DNA of 64,000 nt from JBBQNJ01 sp038329845 (lineage in GTDB: Bacteria > Planctomycetota > Phycisphaerae > Tepidisphaerales > Tepidisphaeraceae): NCBI GenBank assembly GCA_038329845.1, contig JBBQNJ010000016.1, positions 1 through 64,000 of the forward strand. The letters are read 5' to 3'. Under the pieces are notes generated by a model that was not told the origin of the DNA, made no database searches, and saw nothing but the letters and a program-made list of their open reading frames with translations. This document shows, piece after piece, positions 8,080 to 17,500 of this stretch (position 1 is its first letter; every line of letters starts with the position of its first letter). A program made the position numbers and the translations under genes.

Positions 8080-8937
8080 ATGCTCAAGCTCACTTTCACC
8101 CAGATTTTCGCCGTTTTGTTGCTTTTGGCCGCCTTGAGCGGCTTTGCGGTCTCCCCGCGCTTGGGCGATCGCGCCCGCGCGCCGCTACAGGGGCTGTTCG
8201 CCCCGGTGGCAATTCCGGCCCGCGCGCTGGGAGGATTTTTGCGCGGCCGGCTGGCCCCCGAGCCGCTGATCGATCTGGGCGCGGCCGACCCGGCTCATCC
8301 CCGCAGCGCCGGTCAACTGATCGAGGAAAACCAGGCGCTGCGACTCAGCGTGGCGAGCCTGACCCAGCAGCTCACCGGCCTGCGGCAACTGAACCAGGAC
8401 CGTGAGGTCTTGACCGAGGTCAGACAACTGTGCATTCCCGTGAAGGTGATCGGCGCTGACTCGGGCCTGCGGGATGCGCTGCTGCTGGGAGGCTCGAGCC
8501 TCGATGGGATCAGTGCCGGTGCCGCGGCGCTCTATCGAGGAGGGATCGCCGGACGGGTGGACCGGGCCGCCATCGGCGGGCTGCATGTCCGCCTGATCAC
8601 CGACCGCGGCTTCCGCGTCACCGGGATGTTTGGTCGATTCGAGCCGGATTCCGGATCGTTTACCCCGCTGGTGAAGCTATCGCCCCTGATCGAAGGAGTC
8701 GGCGACGGATTGATGGTGGTGCGTCATCTGTCGATGCGAGAGGCCGACGAGGTGCGGATCGGCGATTGGGTGGTGCTGCGAGACGAGAGCGACTGGCCGG
8801 CGGTACTCCAGGGATTCAAGCTGGGACAGGTGGTGAAAATCTCGCCCTCGTCCGAAGCCCCGCTGTTCGCGCGGATCGAAATCCGCCCCAGCGGTGACCT
8901 GACGGCGTTGCGCGAAGTGATGGTGATCAAAGGGTGA
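8080..8937 (+). CDS. mreC: Rod shape-determining protein MreC
   Basis: A bitopic membrane protein of about 285 residues: short cytoplasmic tail, one transmembrane helix (FAVLLLLAALSGFAV), a coiled-coil segment (QLIEENQALRLSVASLTQQLTGLRQLNQD) and periplasmic beta-barrel domains typical of MreC, which scaffolds PBP2, RodA and MreB. ATG 8080 (MLKLTFTQ) was chosen; the frame opens with a TTG at 8053. It lies between mreB and mreD in the rod operon, 97 bp after mreB. Confidence 0.88.
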   Translation: MLKLTFTQIFAVLLLLAALSGFAVSPRLGDRARAPLQGLFAPVAIPARALGGFLRGRLAPEPLIDLGAADPAHPRSAGQLIEENQALRLSVASLTQQLTGLRQLNQDREVLTEVRQLCIPVKVIGADSGLRDALLLGGSSLDGISAGAAALYRGGIAGRVDRAAIGGLHVRLITDRGFRVTGMFGRFEPDSGSFTPLVKLSPLIEGVGDGLMVVRHLSMREADEVRIGDWVVLRDESDWPAVLQGFKLGQVVKISPSSEAPLFARIEIRPSGDLTALREVMVIKG

Positions 8938-8969
8938 GCAAGGTAGGAAGCCACGAAGCGGCGGCGGAA

Positions 8970-9119
8970 CGCAGAGGAGTAAAGTGCCGCCGGTGTCCTC
9001 ACGGGTACGTCGTTCGTGCATGGCGCTACGGGTATCGGGACGCAGAGGAGTAGAGTGCCGCCGGTGTCCTCACCGGCGGAAAGATCGCAAACTCACCGCC
9101 ATTGAGGACACCGGCGGCA
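8970..9119. repeat. Palindromic repeat cluster between mreC and mreD
   Basis: The mreC-mreD gap (8938-9170) holds two direct copies of a block beginning CGCAGAGGAGTARAGTGCCG (from about 8970 and 9041), and an inverted copy: TGCCGCCGGTGTCCTCA at 9056-9072 is the exact reverse complement of TGAGGACACCGGCGGCA at 9103-9119. The transcript would form a strong hairpin inside the rod operon. The same core occurs as a 17 bp perfect inverted repeat at 44384-44472, so this is a dispersed family. Confidence 0.8.
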
Positions 9120-9170
9120 ATGGAAGACATTCGCCGTTGAGCGTCCACTTTGGTTTTTCACGAACCCTTC

Positions 9171-9734
9171 ATGCGTTGGCTCTCCTGGTTCATTCTCGCG
9201 TACGTGGCGATCGGCCTGCAGGTCGGACTGGGAGGATTTCTGCGCTGGGGAGGCGCAGCGCCCAATCTGGGGTTGATCGCGGTCATCTTCATCGCCATCC
9301 ACGCTCCGCGCGATTCGGCCCTGCTGGGGTGTTTCCTCATGGGACTGATGCAGGACCTGCTGGCCCAGCATCCCCTGGGGTTGTATGCCCTGGGGTACGG
9401 ACTGACCGCGATGGTCGCGCAGTCGGCGGCCCAGGTGGTCTACCGCAATCACGCGCTGACCCACTTTTTCATGGCCCTTTTCGGCGGAATCGTCTGCGGC
9501 GGGATCGTCTGGCTGGAATCGGCGATCCATCCCCCGGGTCCGGTGAAGATCATGGCGGGCGGGGCGACGCTTGGGGCGATCCGGCTGTCGCTGGGGACCG
9601 TATTGATCTCGGCGCTGTACACCGCGACGTTGGCACCGCTTCTGATGTGGCCACTGCAAAAGATTCGTCGCGTCTTTGCGTTTCAGCCGGGTCATCGCCG
9701 AAGGATGGCGACGGGCAGGGGAAGCCGGCGTTAG
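9171..9734 (+). CDS. mreD: MreD-like rod shape-determining membrane protein
   Basis: A 187-residue hydrophobic protein with about five predicted helices (e.g. LSWFILAYVAIGLQVGLGGFL, LGLIAVIFIAIHAP, LLGCFLMGLMQDLLAQHPLGLYALGYGLTAMVA) and a Pro-containing loop DLL-x-x-x-P-x-G typical of MreD, followed by a basic tail. Identification rests on topology, this motif and position between mreC and the PBP2 gene; MreD sequences are weakly conserved. ATG 9171 (MRWLSW) was chosen over a TTG seven codons upstream. Likely part of the MreBCD-RodA-PBP2 elongation complex. Confidence 0.82.
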   Translation: MRWLSWFILAYVAIGLQVGLGGFLRWGGAAPNLGLIAVIFIAIHAPRDSALLGCFLMGLMQDLLAQHPLGLYALGYGLTAMVAQSAAQVVYRNHALTHFFMALFGGIVCGGIVWLESAIHPPGPVKIMAGGATLGAIRLSLGTVLISALYTATLAPLLMWPLQKIRRVFAFQPGHRRRMATGRGSRR

Positions 9735-9764
9735 ACGCCGCTTGTAGACAAGGATGGGAATCGC

Positions 9765-12092
9765 GTGTTTGAGCGACGATTGAAAATCTTCCTGGGTCTG
9801 TTGTTCGTCCCGACGCTGCTGCTACTGGGCAGGACGATGCAGGTGCAGATTTTCCAGCGTGCCGATTGGGAAGACGAGGCGATGCGGATGATGCGCGACG
9901 CCGAGCGGACGGCCACGGTCCGCGGGCGCATCCTCGACACCCGGGGGCGGGTGATCGCCGAGGACATCCCCAGCATCGACGTTTGCGTCGATTTTCGCGC
10001 CATCGGGCGAGAGCCGGATGCCAAGTGGCTGCGCACGATCTCGATCAACCGCCTCGACGCCCGCACGGCCCGACAATGGCGCCGGCGGCCGCTCGACGAT
10101 CGCCGCGCACTGCTCGGCGAAGAAATCGATCTCGCCAAAGGCCAGGTCCGCCAGATGTGGCAAATGCTGGCGCGGATCAGCGACAGCAGCGCCGACGAGA
10201 TGGACGAGATTCGCCATTCGATCCTTCATCGCGTCGAGATGCAGCGCCGCTATGTCTGGTACAACAAGTTCCGCGCTGCCCGCGAGCGTTACGAAAATCG
10301 CCAGCCCACCGGCGCCTGGCTGAGCTGGCTGCTGGACGATTCCAGTTCAGCGCCGGAGCTGGACAGCTTCGACGTGACCGTCGCCGAGCAGTCGGCACCG
10401 CATGTGATCCTGCGGGCGATCAACGCCGAGACCCGCAACACACTGGGCAAGCGCCTGGAGGAATGCCCGGGCCTGAGCCTGCTGCCCAGCACCGACCGAT
10501 ACTATCCCTACGGCCAGGTCGCCTGCCATTCGATCGGGCGGCTGTCGCGCGTAAGCCGCGAGGATCTCGAGCTGGACGCGGCGCTGGGGCTGGATGAACT
10601 CAAGCGCTCGCTTCCCAACGACCTGGTGGGTCGCACGGGCATCGAGGCGATCGCCGAGCTGTCGCTGCGCGGATCGCGCGGGCGCGTCGAGCGCTCGCTG
10701 GGCGACGATGGGACGATCCTCGAACGCAAGGTTGCCATTCCCGGTGCTGATGTGCGAACGACCTTGGATATCGAGCTGCAAAAAGAGATCGAGGACCTGT
10801 TCGCCCACGGCAAGGTCGAGGACCACAACGGCAAGGTGATCGATGTCTACCCGATGCATGGGGCGGCGGTGGTGATCGACCTTTCCGGCGGCGAGGTGCG
10901 GGCGCTGGTTTCCTACCCCACCTACGACTTGAACACGATCGATGAGAATTACGAGCAGTTGCAGAGCGACGATCGCAACCTACCGCTGTTTAATCGGGCC
11001 ACACAGGATACGCTCGAGCCGGGATCGACGATCAAGCCAGTCGTGGGGATCGGTGCCATCACTCAGGGGACCGTGAAGGTGGATGAGGGGATCGAATGCA
11101 CCGGCTACCTGGTGCTGGGCAAGCAGAAGTTTCGATTCGGGCGCTGCTGGGTAGCGTCGAAGTTCGAGCGCGTCTTGAAGGCCAACGGCCTGAGCGTGGC
11201 GCATCATCCGGTGCCGTCGTACGCCCCCCACCCGACCGGATTCCTCACGTTCGCCGACGCCTTGGAACGAAGCTGCAACGTCTATTTCGAAGTCCTGGCC
11301 GACAAGCTGGGGATCGACGGGCTCACCTGGTGGTATCAGCGCTTCGGGCTAGGGCGACCCACCGGCATCGGACTGCCCGAGGCATCCGGCAGACTACCGA
11401 GTTCCTACCGAGGCAATCATCGCCAGATGGCCGCGTGTTTCGCGGGGATCGGCCAGGGATCGGTCGCGGCCACCCCGATCCAGATGGCCAACGTCGCCGC
11501 GACGATCGCCCGCGATGGGGTGTGGCAACGTCCGCTGCTGTTTCCCGCCGGCACGGTGCTGCCACCGCGGCGGGCGTCGACGACGGTGCCGAGCGACGAT
11601 GAGGACGAACCGGCGATCGAGCGCGGGGACCGGTTTCGTGTTCCGGCGGCGCCCGAGGCGCTGGCGGCGGCGCGGGAGGGGATGGACCGCGTGGTCAACA
11701 GCCCGGCCGGGACGGGCACGCGCCTGCGCGTCAACGGACTTCACGTCGCCGGAAAAACCGGCACGGCACAGGCCGCCAAGTTCACGATCTACCAACGCGA
11801 TGAGCGCGGCCAGATTCTGCGGGATGAAAACGGCCGACCGCGACGATTGACCCTCGATCCGGGGACCGATGCCGCGCCCCTGGCCGATCTGCCGTGGTAT
11901 CGCGCCCACGGCGAAGACGGCAGCGAGTTGAGCCATGCCTGGTACATCGGCTTCGCTCCGGCGGATCATCCCCGCATCGCGTTCTGTGTGCTGGTCGAGT
12001 ACGGCGGCTCGGGCGGGGCCACCGCCGCACCGATCGCACGCGACCTGCTTGAAGCCTGTATCCGCCACGGCTACCTTGCCCGCTCGAACTAA
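9765..12092 (+). CDS. mrdA: Penicillin-binding protein 2 (elongation transpeptidase)
   Basis: A 775-residue class B PBP that cross-links peptidoglycan during elongation together with RodA. A signal-anchor helix (FLGLLFVPTLLLLGRTM) is followed by the dimerisation region (RGRILDTRGRVIAEDIPSI) and a transpeptidase domain with all active-site motifs: STIK (in TLEPGSTIKPV), SCN (ERSCNVYFE) and KTGT (VAGKTGTAQA). At 775 residues it is longer than typical (~630), with inserts in the N-terminal region (residues ~90-200) and a Glu/Asp-rich insert before KTG (SDDEDEPAIERGD). GTG start; AAGGATGGG lies 8-10 nt upstream. Fourth gene of the rod operon. Confidence 0.95.
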   Translation: MFERRLKIFLGLLFVPTLLLLGRTMQVQIFQRADWEDEAMRMMRDAERTATVRGRILDTRGRVIAEDIPSIDVCVDFRAIGREPDAKWLRTISINRLDARTARQWRRRPLDDRRALLGEEIDLAKGQVRQMWQMLARISDSSADEMDEIRHSILHRVEMQRRYVWYNKFRAARERYENRQPTGAWLSWLLDDSSSAPELDSFDVTVAEQSAPHVILRAINAETRNTLGKRLEECPGLSLLPSTDRYYPYGQVACHSIGRLSRVSREDLELDAALGLDELKRSLPNDLVGRTGIEAIAELSLRGSRGRVERSLGDDGTILERKVAIPGADVRTTLDIELQKEIEDLFAHGKVEDHNGKVIDVYPMHGAAVVIDLSGGEVRALVSYPTYDLNTIDENYEQLQSDDRNLPLFNRATQDTLEPGSTIKPVVGIGAITQGTVKVDEGIECTGYLVLGKQKFRFGRCWVASKFERVLKANGLSVAHHPVPSYAPHPTGFLTFADALERSCNVYFEVLADKLGIDGLTWWYQRFGLGRPTGIGLPEASGRLPSSYRGNHRQMAACFAGIGQGSVAATPIQMANVAATIARDGVWQRPLLFPAGTVLPPRRASTTVPSDDEDEPAIERGDRFRVPAAPEALAAAREGMDRVVNSPAGTGTRLRVNGLHVAGKTGTAQAAKFTIYQRDERGQILRDENGRPRRLTLDPGTDAAPLADLPWYRAHGEDGSELSHAWYIGFAPADHPRIAFCVLVEYGGSGGATAAPIARDLLEACIRHGYLARSN

Positions 12093-12101
12093 AAGGATTC
12101 G

Positions 12102-12878
12102 GTGCCCCGCATGACCCGTCACAACCTTCCCAGCGCCCCCGACATCCAGGCACCGCCCGCCGCGCCGCGACCGATCGGCCCGGAAGCCCGTCGCCGAAGT
12201 TGGAACGAGCCGTCCGTGCGATTCTGGTGGATTTCAGCCTTGGGGATGCTGGGAATCGCCGGCTACCTGGCCGGAACCCAATACCTTACCTGGGCGACGG
12301 AAGCGGATTTGATCCGCAACGGAACCAAAGTGCAGGCGAAGGTGACCCAGGCCGCCGGCCAGACCGTGGTGGGGCGCCGGGTTCCGCCCGATTCGCCGGT
12401 GCGCCTGGAATTCAAGCTCAACGGCGCTGACTACGAGTTCAACGGGTTCCTCTTCGGACGCGAGGAGTTCATCATTGTCGACGACCTGGTGGACATCCGC
12501 GTCGATCCGAAGAACCCGCGAAGCTGGACCTATCGCACCGAGCCGGTGCCGCTGCTCGGCCACCTGCTGGGCGCGATCCTAGTGACCCCGCTGTCGATCC
12601 TGCTGGCGGTCGTGGCGGTGATCATGCGGATCATCGTGCTGCGACGCTGGCGCAGCGGCGAAGCGTTGCAGGCGGTGGTGGTGGATCGCAAGCAGACCGC
12701 CGTCGCCCCGCTCAGCTATGCCGTCCGCTGCAATCCCGTCGATCGCCGCGACCGGCGGCTACTGACCGTTCACATCCCCCGCAGCGCCGCCGATCCCCAG
12801 CCCGGCGATACGATCTGGCTGATCCTCGGCGAAGCAGGCAGCGGCCGTCCCCTGGCGGCGATGCTTTTTTCGCCGTAA
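12102..12878 (+). CDS. DUF3592-like two-helix membrane protein in the rod operon
   Basis: A 258-residue protein with a Pro-rich cytoplasmic start, a transmembrane helix (FWWISALGMLGIAGYLAGTQYL), an extracytoplasmic beta-rich domain (NGTKVQAKVTQAAGQTVVG to DPKNPRSWTYR) of DUF3592 type, a second helix (LLGAILVTPLSILLAVVAVIMRIIVL) and a second beta-rich tail. No enzymatic motif. Its start (GTG, with an ATG at codon 4) lies 10 bp after mrdA and rodA follows 65 bp later, so it is co-transcribed with the elongation genes. A role in the elongasome is inferred from position only. Confidence 0.7.
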   Translation: MPRMTRHNLPSAPDIQAPPAAPRPIGPEARRRSWNEPSVRFWWISALGMLGIAGYLAGTQYLTWATEADLIRNGTKVQAKVTQAAGQTVVGRRVPPDSPVRLEFKLNGADYEFNGFLFGREEFIIVDDLVDIRVDPKNPRSWTYRTEPVPLLGHLLGAILVTPLSILLAVVAVIMRIIVLRRWRSGEALQAVVVDRKQTAVAPLSYAVRCNPVDRRDRRLLTVHIPRSAADPQPGDTIWLILGEAGSGRPLAAMLFSP

Positions 12879-12942
12879 GCCGTCGGCACCGAGCCGATCC
12901 GCGCCGTTCGACGTTCGACGTTCGAGCCGTTGGCCCCCGACC

Positions 12943-14124
12943 ATGAGAAAGCTCTGGCAACAGCTCGCCATCGCCACCAACTGGCCCGTCCTGGTGGCCG
13001 TGCTGGTCCTCTCCGGCGTCGGCATCCTCTCGATCTGGGCCCATCCCAAGGCCAACGGCCCCAAGCAACTGCTCTTCCTGGGCATCGCCCTGGTCTGCAT
13101 GTTCGCGTTCCAGGCCGTCAATTACCTGATCATCGGGCGATGGGCCTGGGGATTTTACCTGCTCAGCCTCCTGGCCGTTTCCTACACCGTCGCCGGCTCG
13201 AGACTTTCCCTGCCCGGGGTCACTTCCGTCAACGGTGCCTACAACTGGATCAAGATCGGCGGCGGCTTGAGCATCCAGCCGGCGGAACTAGCCAAGGTGG
13301 GATTCGTGCTGGTATTGGCCAGATATCTGCGATTCGGGTCCAACTACCGCACGCTCGGCGGGCTTGTCCCCCCGTTTCTCCTGGCCGCGATCCCCGTGGG
13401 GCTGATCCTTAAGCAGCCGGACCTGGGCACCGCGATCGTCTTCGGCCCGATCCTCTTCGGGATGCTCTTCGTCGCCGGGGCGAAGCTGCGGCATCTGCTG
13501 GGGATCTGCGCCGTGGGACTGTGCCTGGCCCCGCTGGTCTGGCTCAGCGGCGACGCCGAGAGCGGCGCGCCCGGCTTGCCGATCCTGCGGCATCTGCCGG
13601 CGCTGGTCAAACCGTATCAGCGTGCCCGTGTCATGGCGATGCTGTCGCGCGATCCGGCGATGCTCCAGGGGACCGGGTTTCAGCAGGAACACGCGCTGAT
13701 CGCCCTGGGTTCCGGCGGCGTTACCGGCAAGGGTGCCGGAGAAATCCCCGTCGGGTCGAAGGTCCCCGAATCCCACAACGACATGATCTTCGCGTTGATC
13801 GGCGAACAATTCGGATTCGTCGGGTCGGTGGTGGTCCTGGTGGCGTATATCGTGCTGTTCGCCGCCGGCGTCGAGATCGCCGCCTCGACCCGCGAGCCGT
13901 TCGGCCGGCTCGTCGCCGTCGGCATTACCGCCATGCTCGCCGGGCAGACCTTCCTGAACCTGATGGTCGCCACCCGCCTGATGCCCGTCACCGGCGTGAC
14001 CCTCCCGTTTGTCAGCTACGGCGGCACCAGCCTGCTCGCCAGCTACCTCTCGGCCGGCCTGCTCCTGAACATCGGCCAGAACCGCCCCCTGGTGATCGCG
14101 CGGGAATCGTTCCAGCATGGGTGA
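12943..14124 (+). CDS. rodA: RodA peptidoglycan glycosyltransferase (SEDS family)
   Basis: A 393-residue polytopic SEDS protein that polymerises glycan strands from lipid II in partnership with PBP2. Conserved signatures: GAYNWIKIGGGLSIQPAELAKVGFVL, LILKQPDLGTAIVFGPILFGMLFVAG, ESHNDMIFALIGEQFGFVGS and the C-terminal PVTGVTLPFVSYGGTSLLASYLSAGLLLNI. About ten hydrophobic helices. Assigned to RodA rather than FtsW because of the adjacent mreBCD and PBP2 genes. Last gene of the rod operon. Confidence 0.95.
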   Translation: MRKLWQQLAIATNWPVLVAVLVLSGVGILSIWAHPKANGPKQLLFLGIALVCMFAFQAVNYLIIGRWAWGFYLLSLLAVSYTVAGSRLSLPGVTSVNGAYNWIKIGGGLSIQPAELAKVGFVLVLARYLRFGSNYRTLGGLVPPFLLAAIPVGLILKQPDLGTAIVFGPILFGMLFVAGAKLRHLLGICAVGLCLAPLVWLSGDAESGAPGLPILRHLPALVKPYQRARVMAMLSRDPAMLQGTGFQQEHALIALGSGGVTGKGAGEIPVGSKVPESHNDMIFALIGEQFGFVGSVVVLVAYIVLFAAGVEIAASTREPFGRLVAVGITAMLAGQTFLNLMVATRLMPVTGVTLPFVSYGGTSLLASYLSAGLLLNIGQNRPLVIARESFQHG

Positions 14125-14234
14125 TCACAGCCTGCTCCAGCCCTTCTTGTGGTGCGGGCTTCCAGCCTGCTTTAATCCAACTTCCGCAGCAACGGCTCGA
14201 CGATTTTTTTGGTGTCTTGGATCATTGTTCACCC

Positions 14235-14534
14235 TTGCTTCCGCCGGACTGGGAGGAATTCAAGCTGCATTACCGTTATCGCGAGAGGTTCCACCACATC
14301 ACCGTCCGGCGCGATCTCGACAACCCCGAGCGGTCCGACCCGGCCCGACGTCCCAAGGTGCTGCGGGTGGTCCTTGAGGGTGAACCCCAGCCCGACATCG
14401 CTCTACAGTTCAAGGACGACCCCCAAGACCCTCAGGTTGAAGTGGTGTGGACTGAGCGACGCCAATGGCGACGAAACTCCAAGCCGGCGCGCCACCGCAA
14501 GACCCACACCCGTCCTGGCGCGGCAAACGCTTGA
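14235..14534 (+). pseudogene. Remnant of the C-terminal end of a cyclic beta-glucan synthase/GH94-type protein
   Basis: Downstream of rodA one frame encodes PPDWEEFKLHYRYRERFHHITV, then VLRVVLEGEPQPDIALQFKDDP and VEVVW. This matches the end of NdvB-type cyclic beta-glucan synthases and GH94 phosphorylases, where the last domain has HYRYRET-x-YHI, then L(D/E)G-x-x-(L)PD and DDG-x-x-x-VEV. Only about 100 residues survive; no catalytic domain or start codon is present, so this is a gene relic. A copy of the CAGGCTGGAAGCC-type repeat (inverted, near 14157-14171) sits at the junction, consistent with a rearrangement. Confidence 0.65.
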
Positions 14535-14571
14535 GCCTGGCGCGTGTCCGCGACGGCATCTCGATCGCCCG

Positions 14572-17500
14572 TCATTTCACGCGGACCCCCACCTCGGAGG
14601 TGTACAGGCGATCGGCCCAGCCCCCGGTGGGACCGACATAGATCACGTATTGCACCGCCGAGATGTTCGGCTTGTCGGGGATGGGAAGGGTGACCGTGAA
14701 GGTTTTACTCTCCCCGGCCTTGATGGGCAGAAGCCCGCTGCGCGGGCCGCCGGCCTTGCGGGCCTTGCCCTCGAACCAGTGCGTGTCCACGCGCAATTTG
14801 ACATCCTGCTTGATCGCCTCGGGCTTGATCTTGATTTCGACGGTCACTTTCTGACCCACCTTGGCGCTTTTCGGGCAGGTCACGGTGGCCCAGTCGAACT
14901 CGCGGGTCTGCATGTCGTCGGCCGGCGCGGCGCCGGCACCGGCGTCGGCCTTGGGCGGTGCCTTCGCCGGCGCGTCGTCCTTCACCGGCACCTTGGGTTC
15001 ATCCTTCGGCTTGGGCGCCTCGGCACCGGCGGCGACCACCTTAACCCCCACCTCGGTCGAGAGCGTCCGATTTTCCCAGCCCCCATCCGGCGAGACCACC
15101 ACCACCACCGCCACGGCACTGAGCCCGTCCCGCTTGGGTACTTTCAATCGGACCGCATAGGGCTTGGTGACGCCCGGCGTCACCTTCAGCCCGGCGCTGT
15201 GGGCGATCGGTCCGACCCGCTTGGGGCCCACGAACCCATGCAGGTCCACCTTTAGAACCTGCTCCTTGGCGATCGACTCGGTGCCGAACACCACCTGCAC
15301 ATCCACGACCTCCCCCACCGCAACCTGCTTGGGCGCCGACACCGAACCCCAGGCCACCGCCTTGACCGTCCGATCCGGGCCTTCCTTGAAATCGTCGTTT
15401 CCCGCCGCCGCGTCCCCCTTCACCGGCGCGGGCGGGCTTTCGGCGAGCGGTGCCGGGGGCGTGTAGTGGATCGCAAGGGGTCCGCTCGCCGTCGGGTTCT
15501 CGATCGCCCCGGCGTCGCGGGCGGTTCCCGCCGCCGGTCGTCCGGCGAAATCGTGCAGCGCCGGCCCGTTGAACTGCCAGGCCATCAACTCGTCGATCGT
15601 GGTTTTCGCGTCGGCCAACGTCCCCCGCGACACGCGCAGGTAATCCAGCGCCCCCACCAAACCCTCGCCGACCACGAAATCCGCGTCGTTGTCCAAGGAC
15701 ACCCCCGCCGCCGGCACGGCGCCGGACGCAGGGCCGTTGGCCGCGACTCCGTCCAGATACATCGTGGTCGTCCCGGCGGCGCGATCCACCTCGGCGATGA
15801 TGTGATGCCAGCGCCCATCGTTCACGGCCGTGGCCGTCGTCCGTGATGCATCGGCACCGGCGGCCCGCAGGCGCATCACCAGACGTCCCTGGGCATCCAG
15901 CCCCAAGTCATATCCCGCGTCCGGCGCCATCTTGCCCGCCACCGTTCCCGTCGCGGCACCGGGTTGCACCCGCAGCACGGCTTCGATCAGGAAGTTGTTG
16001 TCTTCCATGCGAACCGTCTTGCGATCCTTGCCCGGCCAAACGCGATCCTCCTTGGCGTATTTGTACGGAATGTCTTTCACCAATCGCGCGTTCGCCAACG
16101 TCAAACGCGATTTGCCGTCCAGCGCGATCGCCCCCGGCGCCCAATTCTCCAACACGCCGGGGATGTAGCTTTCGGCCGCGATCCCTTCGCCCACCAAATC
16201 GTTGCCGGGCATCGGACCTTTCATCTGGAACATCTCCCCGCCGGTGTAAAATCGCTGCGGATAGAGGTCATATCCCAACACCGTCCCCGGCTGGTCCGGG
16301 CGCAGGAGGAAATTCCACTCCCCCACCACGCCATACAACGACCACGGGACGAACGCCTTGACCCCGCGGTCGATCGCCGCCGAAGTGTCCGTCGGGCGGA
16401 AATCGTGGGCCTTGGCGTCCTTCACCAGCGGATCGTCGCTCACCCATCCCACGTCCGTCGCCTGCTGGTTCTTCATGCCAGCGATCGCGGCTTTCATCTC
16501 GTCGATCGAGCGATACTTGTCCCCCTTGAACCGGCTGTAGAACAGCTCGTATTTACCGCCGTGGACGTTATGCGAGTAGGCGATTTCCGTGGCCTCGTCC
16601 AACCGCCAGAAGCTGTGGAAGGACATGGCGTCCATCAGCAGGTTGCCCAGGTATTGCTGTTGGTCCCCGTAGGCGCCTTCGTGCCCGTAATGGTTGCGAA
16701 AGTTCCAACTGGTGTTCTGGAACGCCATCGTCCAGCGATTGCGCACCTGCTGGAAGAACTTCTCGGCGAGGATCCCCTTGTAGGCGTCGTCGCGGCTGTC
16801 GGACCAGCCGATATTGTTGAACAGGTATCCCTTGTAGCCGTGGTCAAAATAGAACGCCTGGTTCTTGTGATAGACGTTGCGATGGGCGACGAATCCCACG
16901 GGGTTGTAGGAGATGTTGTCGTAGACGTAGATCGGCCCGGTGCCCCAGAACTCGATGCCTCCGAAATCGCTCTGGCGAAGAAGCGTTTCGGCGACCTGGT
17001 TGCGATCGACGAGGATTCGCGTCAGCGGGGTCTCGGCCGCGTCGCGCCCCATCCATCCTCCCATCGGGCGCCCGCCGTTGATGTCGATCCCCTGGGCGCC
17101 GGTGTGGTCGATGACGTTGCCGGCGATCTCGGCGACCTCCGGTCCGTACACGTCGATCCCGCGCCCGCCTTGCGGTTCCGTGCTGCGCGATCCGGTGTCG
17201 TGGATGCGGTTGCGCAGGATCATCACGTCGGTGAGCCGTCCCTTGGGCTGGGCGTCGGTGTTGCGCCAGGCCAATCCGCGATTCAGCGCGATGCCGTCGG
17301 TGTCGATTCGTTCGATGCGATTGTCGGTGACGCGGATGCCACTCACCAGGTCGTCGGCGCCGGTGATGAAGTTGACGATCCCGCTGCCGGCCGTGTCGTG
17401 GAGGTGCAGGTTGCGCAGGGTCACGTCGCGGCAATCACCCACCAGACGAATCGCCGCCGACTGGGTGTTGTTGTTGGGCTTGCGATATCCCCCCACATCC

